DNA of 64,000 bases from Branchiostoma floridae (Eukaryota; Chordata; Leptocardii; Amphioxiformes; Branchiostomatidae): the NCBI RefSeq assembly GCF_000003815.2, contig NC_049994.1:5395670-5459669 (forward strand), written 5' to 3'. The notes under the pieces are model-generated. The model had not been told where the DNA came from and did not search any database. It saw only the letters and a list, made by a program, of their open reading frames with translations. Below, piece by piece: positions 48,149 through 57,100 of this stretch (its first letter is position 1; each line of letters opens with the position of its first letter). The translations under genes were made by a program, and so were the position numbers.

Positions 48149-51100
48149 CTGATGGGAGGAAGGCATTTCAATTACACCCTACTGCAGAATGCTCCTACTA
48201 ACCTGGGTACCATCCGAATAGTGGTTCACTCCGACGCTTATTATACACTATATACAGCTGCTTTTGTGCTATTGGGAACCTTGACATCTCTAACTTCCAG
48301 AGATATTTTGGAGTTTGGACGGGGTACTGATTGGTCCCTGCACATTAGTGAATAAAGGAATTGTGTAATATAACTTGCTGGGATTTTAATGATCTTTATA
48401 AAACCAGTTTAGGAAGAAATTACATATCATTCAATGAAATTCAACCACCTTTACTTCTCAATAAGAAGTACGAGCATGCCAGGGTTGGACAAATTGTAAT
48501 ATTCACTGGTCCTATAGGGCAGGTACATGGTCTTTTTCACTGGCCTGAAATTTGAATGATATAGAGCAATATTTCCATGCAGCATTTACTTGCAGCAAGG
48601 CAATTGTTCTATTTTTGTTTTAGAAAATCCTTGCAAATATATACAGACTTATCCAACCATGCAGCTCTGGACCTTTCGTATGTTCTACTTAGCCTCTACC
48701 AGGCTCTGAAGATCGCTGGTCTAATAGTAGAAATTGGACAAAAAGAGGGAATAGTACGCTAGGGGAGTTGGTTGGCCAGAGGACAGAATGGGGCGCGGGT
48801 ACACAGCAATCCACAAAGCCTGGTAGAGGCTATTTTCTGCTTTCCGTTTTATGACTGTGTCCCTACTACTACTACTACTACTAGTACTACATGCCACACG
48901 TGTGAGTTTTTCACCATGCAAAACTGCAAGCACAAATCTACAGCTTTGTCTACTGAGCAGAAATGTTCAATGTAGTCAAAAGATTTATTAGCTTATGAAA
49001 AAACATGAAAATTATTGACAGAAATCAGGTACTACAAAGGACATAACTTGTTTCCCCAAAGGTGGAAGGATATTACGTACAGGCTTGATGAATCATGAAA
49101 CTGTACTTAGAAGGAAAGTGATGCTTTGAGCAAACAGTACAAGTGCACAACCAAAAAGACTTGTATTGTGTCTTTATGGAAGAACCTTGGAGGAAACAAG
49201 GGAATAGAAGGACATGCTAAAAGCAAAGCGTGGTGGTTTGAGTCATGAGACTCGTACCGAGACGCTCGCTCCAGGTGGTACCTCTCTTCCTCTTCCACCT
49301 TCTGTCGTGCCAACTTCTCTTCAATCTCGCGTTCCTTAGCCGCGGTGTCCACGGGTTTCGCGGCGCCGAATATACTACTAGATTTAGCTGGTGCCGGGGG
49401 AGGGGTGTTCTCCACGGGTTTGGTACGTTTCGCCAACTGAAGTTTGGGTCGTTCCGCGGGACCTCTTTCAGGACCTCTTTCTGGTTCCCTCTCCTCACGT
49501 CTGAAGCCGTCACGGTCTCCGAAGCGGTCTCCATCTCTCCGTGGTCCGTACCTGTCGCCAAAGTCACGTCCGTACCCCCCGCCGCCTCCGGCGCGGTCAT
49601 CCCGGCGTCCGTAGCCCCCTCTCCCGTAGTCGTCGTAACCACCGCCGCCTCTTCTGTCGTCGTCACGGTAACCAGAGCCAAAGCCACGCCGACCTCCTAA
49701 AAGATTTCGAAGTGGATTTAAGAGATTATTTAATTGTTTAAAAAGCTACCATTCCATGAGATGTCAGAGAAAGTACAGCAGTGTTCTAACCAACCTCAAA
49801 TTTTTTGCCATTACCTGGATTTTGAATGGAAAACCAAAGGCGTAGCAGTCCAAAGGTGTCTGGGGGCATGCTCCAGCAGGAAAATTTTGAAATCTAGACC
49901 CTCTGAAATACTATTTCCTTGGGCAAATTTTGCTGGTAGACTAAGCTTACTTCAATCAATATCTTTACATGCCGATTTTTGTCTGTCACAGAGGACGGAA
50001 CGAGCAAAAGTTTTGTCCCTTCCCAGTGGCAAAATTCCGTCAAAGGACGGAAAGATGGATGCTGGCTAGAACCCTGAAGTACAGATATCAAAAACAGATG
50101 CTATAGTGTCTGATTCTGAGTTCACACAAATTCCCACCAACCTCATACATGTATATCCTGTAAGACTACTCATGCACATGCCAGTAAGCAGAATTAACAT
50201 ATTCCAATCATGGTAGCTTGCTTCAAGCCATAGCAAGTTTATCTACACAGGAGACGACACACCTTCCCAATACCGTGATGTTGGAATTAAAGCTTCTTTT
50301 ATGATTCACGAGCATGCAGCTGCCAGGAATACTTCTACATTTATGGAACATAGTGTTCCTACCTCCCCTATCATAACCCCTGTCTCCTCTATCATAGCCT
50401 CGGTCGCCATAGCGATCCCTGTCTCCATACCGGTCCCGGTCGCCGTAGCGATTTCTCTCCCCATACTGCGACCTCTCACCATCATCGTATCTGCCGCGAT
50501 CGCTGAAGCCACGATCGTTGTAGCCTCTGTCTCTTGACCCGAAGCCTCGGTCTCTGTCATCGTAGCCGCCGCGGTCTCGTCCGTAACCGCCACGGTCGTC
50601 AGATCTGCCGTAACCACCTCTGTCGTCGCCAGGACCTGTAAAAACAAAGCAAAATTTTTAAAAAATTCCTGTACAATTCTCAGAATTCTTGCCAATGGAC
50701 GCATACTATACTGTTAGGCTAGCTCCTGAGGCGTCGCCAAAAAACATCAGCAACAATGATACAAGTAAAATCAATACTTTTGTTTTTTGGGTCACTTTCT
50801 TAACAGTAACATTTCAACATCTGGCTAAATTCAATGCTGTTAATACAATAAATGTTCTCTTGATTATCTTACTTTTGTTTGTTTTAAACTTGTTTTATTT
50901 ATCTACAAATCTCAGTTATATTTATCCCTCTGTGCACAGTATTCTCTTACTAAGCGTCAACATGAATTCTAACAATGGATTCAAAATTTTTGTCAGAACG
51001 AAAAAATATTGTGACTGTGAATGTACCTCTATCACCATACTGATCCTGGCTATAGCGAATATCACGTTGGCCACTGTCTCTGTCCCCAAAGCGCCCGAAC

Positions 51101-54100
51101 GCTGGTCCGTTCTCTGCAGAAGCTTTCCTCCAGTCGCCTGCGGTTCTGTCTTCTTCCTCGCCACCACCACCGCTACGGCCACCTCGGTCCATGTCACGGT
51201 CACGATCGCGATCCCTTCGATCTAGATCAACGTATGGAAATATCACAAACATGAACAAACTGCTAGACTAAGGGCCCATACCTTCACCACTTTTTCCTGA
51301 CATCAGAAGAACCATACCCACAAAATTGAGACCACAGCATGTCCGGACAAAAGATACAACACTGAAGTTCTACTGGCTGCAGCAGCAAGGTAAGCTGCCA
51401 GGTGGCCTGTTATCAACCTTGACTTAAGTCTTCCAAGGATCAACTTATCTATCAAACCATAGCTTCTTGAGCTGTAACTGGCCAACATATGCTGAAACTT
51501 AGATACAAAAACACTCACAGACACTGAGAACATTGGCTCTATTTCTGTAGACTACTTGAAACTTTTGCAAAGATAAAAGACAGGTGACAGTCAAAATTGC
51601 CTTGAATTCCTCTCTCTCACTCTGTTATTCCCAACTCTTAAAATGGATTACAAAGACATCAGGTCAAATCTCTGCCTATACATTGGCCTCTGAGCTTTCT
51701 TTGGAAGGGAAGACATAGACAAAATTCTTTAAGGGAAACATTACAGGGACAAAATGTAAAACATACCTAAAAATGCACTGGCCAAAAGTTTTGTCCAACA
51801 CTAGTATCAACTGTTGGCAGAAAAGCATTGTCTAATATCTAAAATAATATATATAAAATAAGGCATAAAACAGTAAGATACAGCTTGGAATAGACCTCTT
51901 TCCAGTTACAGCCCCCATGTTGGATTTCTTTACGTCAGCAATACATGCTACATAGGAGAATACCCAACTTCAGCCTCATTTTGGTGCATGATCCCAGATG
52001 ACCTCGGGGAATCCAACATGGCCTCCATAACTGGAAAAAGGTCTATTGTAGCATGTCTACCTGAAAAGCCACCTCCTGGTCGTGCAGGAGGGAGGATCCC
52101 AGTTTCCGATGACGCCTTTCTCCAGTCTCCCGCTGTCAACTCGTCGTACAACGCTCTGTCCCGACCGTCAGAGCGGTCCTTCCCGTCCCGGTCTCCCCAT
52201 CTCGAATCCCTATCTGTAGAAAAATAATAGATTTATGCCATTTAGTTCTCTGTGCTAAGTTTCTATTCCTTCATAGCTTACAACAATACTGGTTCAGAGT
52301 CCATAATATTCCTACAATTTTGTTACATAGTTTGTAACATAGTCTTCTGTGTTCATGGTGTTTGGTAGCATAGAAGTTACAGATAGAAATGTTATGTTGT
52401 ACGCAGGGCTCTAGCCAGCTAGAAATTTTTTCCGTCAGCCAATTCCCATTGTTGCGAAAACACTATTCCAGGAGTTAGAGAGACTGAACTGAGACCTTGA
52501 AAAACAGGTTTTAAGGAGATTATCGTATGCGAAAGGGCACCAACACACATTGTCAACAATCATAACAATAGCAAAACAAACAGTGTGGCTTTTGCGGACG
52601 TGGACGGCGTCCTTTTATCAGATTTTTGTCGGTCAAGGTTGACGGATTGGTTTTAAAATTTTTCCGTCACGCACAGCAAATTTTCAATTGACGGAAAAGC
52701 GGACGCTGGCTAGAGCCCTGGTTGTATGCCTCAGAAATGTCTGCAGAAGACTTAAGAAAGCTAGTTAGGTGCGACAATGCCATAATCTGTTGCTTATGCT
52801 CCAGAAAAAAGAGTGCCATCTGAGCAGCTTAGGTGTAGGTTAGGTTTACACAGCCTCCATGACATTTTGCGCTACAACAGATTCCGCTGGTATGGCCACG
52901 TGCAAAGAATGACCCACGACAACAGGCCAAGAAAGGTCTTGAACCTGTCTATAGTGGGCCAGAACCCACGTGGGCGCCCCAAGAGGAGACAGTGTCAATG
53001 AAGATCTTAGAAAACTGGACCTGCAAAAAGCCAACCCCCTTGACAGAGACGGATTGAGGGCAGTAATCAGACCGAAACGACTGGACAAAACGTCCCACCT
53101 CTGCAAGACAGGGAACAACAGATGCTAAACCGGATAGTGGGTGAAGTGAGTGAGTGGTATTAGTCAACAAACTTTAAGAAGGTCACATTTCCTTACCTTG
53201 TCCCCCTTGTTGGGTTTGGTCGGCCACATCTACCCTGATCTGACGATTCAGCAGTTTCTGTGGAGGAATACATCAATATATTAAGTTAAAATTGTACATG
53301 CAGGGCTTCAAATCCTGGGTGTATATGGACTTTCGTGCACAAATAACGGAGCCCTTAAGTTTTGACTGGGTGCAAGATATTAGTGTAGATTACATACAAT
53401 TATGTCAAGGTATTATCGTACACTAGTTTACAGCATTTTCTTAACATTTTAATGCCAGAGAAAATAGTGAAAACTCTTACTTGTTTAACGATTTGATGTT
53501 AGCTATAGAAATTCAGATTCAAGCTAATAACCGTGATGGTGTCAGTAAGATTTTATCTGTGTCTGTACGATTTTATCTATGTTGTGCATCCAAAATTGTT
53601 CCTGTGCACACAAATTTTAGGTACTGAGGTACACCACACCAGCTATTGCCAAAAATTAAGTTCAGGCTAAGTTATGGAAAACCTTTGCTTTTGTGCTTAC
53701 CATTGCTTGTCATCCAGACCAGTTGACATCATGTTAATAAATGTCAATTCAGACCAAGCGCGGTTGGTACTGAGATGTAATCATTCAAGCAAAACAAAGA
53801 GAAACGAAAAAAAAAAATGCTCAGTAGAGCACGACAACAATAAGGCAAAGTAAAAATCAGGGCTTACCTCGTTGTTCATGTTAATGGCTTTGAGAAGTGA
53901 ATCCTTGTCCTCAAACTCTGCGTATCCGAAACCCTTCAGCCGACCGCTGTCCCCACCGTCGCGAGGTAACCTCACTGTCACTAGCTGTAATACGGAAGGG
54001 AAAAAATCAGTTTAAGTTTTTAAAATGTAGAGTGGAGTGAGATCAGCAATCTAATATAAGACATACACCTGGGTGCCTTTAAGTTTAAAAAATTAACATC

Positions 54101-57100
54101 AAACAGAACCTGGATCCAATGTGAAGTAGTACTGTATCATTACGCTAATGTTCTAATTTCAAACCACAGCAAAGGACTTTAGCTGTTCAGACTCAGAAAT
54201 GTAGTCATAACTGCAAAATGTAGGATGTAGTGATTAACTGCAAAATAAAGACTATGAATAACAAATATGGTAACAAAATCATAACCATTTACAGGATGTA
54301 TTTGTTTTCTGTCCTTGATGGAAAGCCTTTCACAAATGACTGCACACCGATGTCATGTTAAAAATACACTACTGTAGTACACAGAGATCATGAAAATTGT
54401 AAACAATGGTTTTACCTTTTCTAAGTTAATACTTTCTGGTAGAAGAGTATTATACAATTTACCTTCACTTTTCTTATCAGTCTAACTCTTGCCAATGGTT
54501 CTTGTTTTCTAAATGTGAGTTGCATGTTCTTTTCATTGCTTGTCATCCAGACCAGTTGACATCATGTTAAATAAATGTCAATTCAGACCAAGCGCGGTTG
54601 GTACTGAGATGTAATCATTCAAGCAAGCGAGCACCCGAAAAAAATGCTAGAAAGAGCACAACAAAAATTCTGAATTATTTTCCACAATCTTTTTCTCTTT
54701 CTTTTTCTGTCAATTTTGGCCACCTTTTTAAATAATCTAAATGTGACACTGATATCTCTTATGTTCAATATAAATCATAAGGGATATCTATAATACAGGG
54801 CTCGAAATACCACCTACATATGCAGGTTAGTGCAGGTAAAATTGGAGCTGTGCAGGTATTTCTGATGTCTACCTGCACCTAACCTGCACTGGTCCATGTA
54901 CTGGGTTTTATACAATGTCATATGATTGTAGGTGCATATGGATTGTTATCAGCTGCATTGACTGTTACCAACTATGAAGTATAAAAGAAAAAAATAGCAA
55001 TGGTTGGTTTCTGAACAAATTTAGTATGATCCATACTTTCTAAATTCAGAGTGGTGCAGGTAAAATTTGTCTGGTGCAGGTAATTTTCAATGTTACCTGC
55101 ATCAGTGCAGGTATGCAGATAAAAGTATTTCGAGCCCTGATAATATAATAGCAAACCTTCATATCGCGGAAAAATCTCTCGATGGCTTCTTCATCCACGT
55201 CATACGAGAGGTTCCCGAGGAATGCGGTGAACGGCGGCTTGTCGGGAATCCGGGAGGCGTCGAAGTCTGCCATCCGTGCAGACCGCGGGGCCGTGGGGAG
55301 CTTCGCACGGTCAATCGCAGAGGAGAACCCAGAGTCAGACCATGTTGGGGTGGCTGGGGAGGTAGAAATGTTATCTTTAGTATTAGAGACTACTGCTCAC
55401 TTTGAACTTTAATTTTTTCAGTTTAAAGATAATATGCTGCACTTTCCCTATTTTCCTTTAATTTTTTGCAGACAAATCAATGTATTTTGCTATTTTTGTA
55501 CAGCTATTCCACTGCCATTTCAAAACACATAGGCAAACGCATTTATGAACAATTCCTTCTCCACAACTGGCTAACATTTAGCCATCACTTTTGGGCGTTT
55601 GGAGTGACATCCATCACTCTTCTTCAGCGTTACCAGAAATGACACTGCTGGTCCAATGATAATAATATTGAAGAACAGCGATGGATGTCACTTTAAATGT
55701 CAGTGGGTAAACTCCAAATCTTATCCAATTGTAGTCAAAAGTCAAAAAAACTATATTAGCATTTGGCAGCCTTTATGTAAAAAAACTGAAACATCACTAA
55801 TTTACACATGTAGATGTAATTTACATAGTTTTAAGATAATGAACTGTCTTCAAACATTATCTACCTCGATGTTTAAACTTACTAAACATATGCATCACCA
55901 TCCTTTCTAGTCTGTAATATTGCATTATCATATCTCTACTGCTTTCTTTCTTATGATATCTCAAATCCTGAAGGAAACTTACTGTCATAGTCCAGTCCCT
56001 CAGTCTCATCAGCCCAGTCATTAGACTTGGGTGCCATGACATAGCTGGTCGGGGCTGCGTCTCCAAGGAAGTCATTCAGACTCACTGTCTGTCCCTTTGC
56101 CTTCTTCTTCTTCTTGCCTAGAGATGGTGAAAAACGGTAACTCATTTTGGACAACAAAGCTGATTTAAAAGATGATGCAACAACGTCAACTTGTTACCAT
56201 GTACATGTAAGTAAGATAACTGATTTCGAAGAAACATTACAAGTAAACTGTTACACATGTATAGTACTGTATGTGCGTCACTTTACTATCTTTTCCAACT
56301 AATTTTCTGTTTTTCCATAAAAACTTGTTTACCCATTGAACCTGATCTGAGTTCTTTCTATGGATTTAAACATTTGTCCTGCATTTAAATCATTGTCATT
56401 GATGCTACATTTATGAAGGCTAATTTGGGCCTTGATACAAATGACAGAAGAAGGATGATCAGTCACACTATTAGGACCTACATTGCATGTATTACAAATA
56501 AAGCTCACTTGACATCATTGAAATAAATGCTCTTTGGGGTTTAGTTTCCATAAGGAGTATAGCATTACCATTGCATGTTTTGAATAAATGAATTGAAACC
56601 AAGCTCTTAGCAATGTCTTAAAAAGGAATATGGGACCCTGCCAATTCCTTTTTATCTACTGCGATGATAACAAAGATATAATACAATCTAGTACAATTGC
56701 TTTTCATAATGCGATTCATGTCCAAGTACAAAAGCAGCCTTAATATTTTTGCATTATACTGTTACAGTAACTACATTTGAGTTTGTCCTGTTTTGATTTT
56801 GGAGTAGGGAGAAACGCTTCTAGTTAAAACACGGAGGTACGCAATTGACAGAACCATATTTTAGCAGAATTTGTGGAACGTAAAACCACAATGTTTCAAC
56901 CATCACCAAATTGCCTAGAAAATGGAAAGCTCTTAAATCATTCTAAAAATCTTACAAATGTAAAACTACTGCAAAATCTTTAACAATTACAGTAACACCA
57001 AAATTGCCTAGAAAATGAAAAAAACTTATTCTAAAAACCTTATTCTTGATATGTCTAACCTTTTTCCTGCAGCCTAACCTCATAACCAACACAAATTTGG

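Noticed and set aside
49217..49700. Overlapping Thr/Ala-rich and Arg-rich frames on both strands
   Set aside because: Shadows of EIF4B exon 9 in other frames; only one frame has the SIFGAAKPVDTA block.
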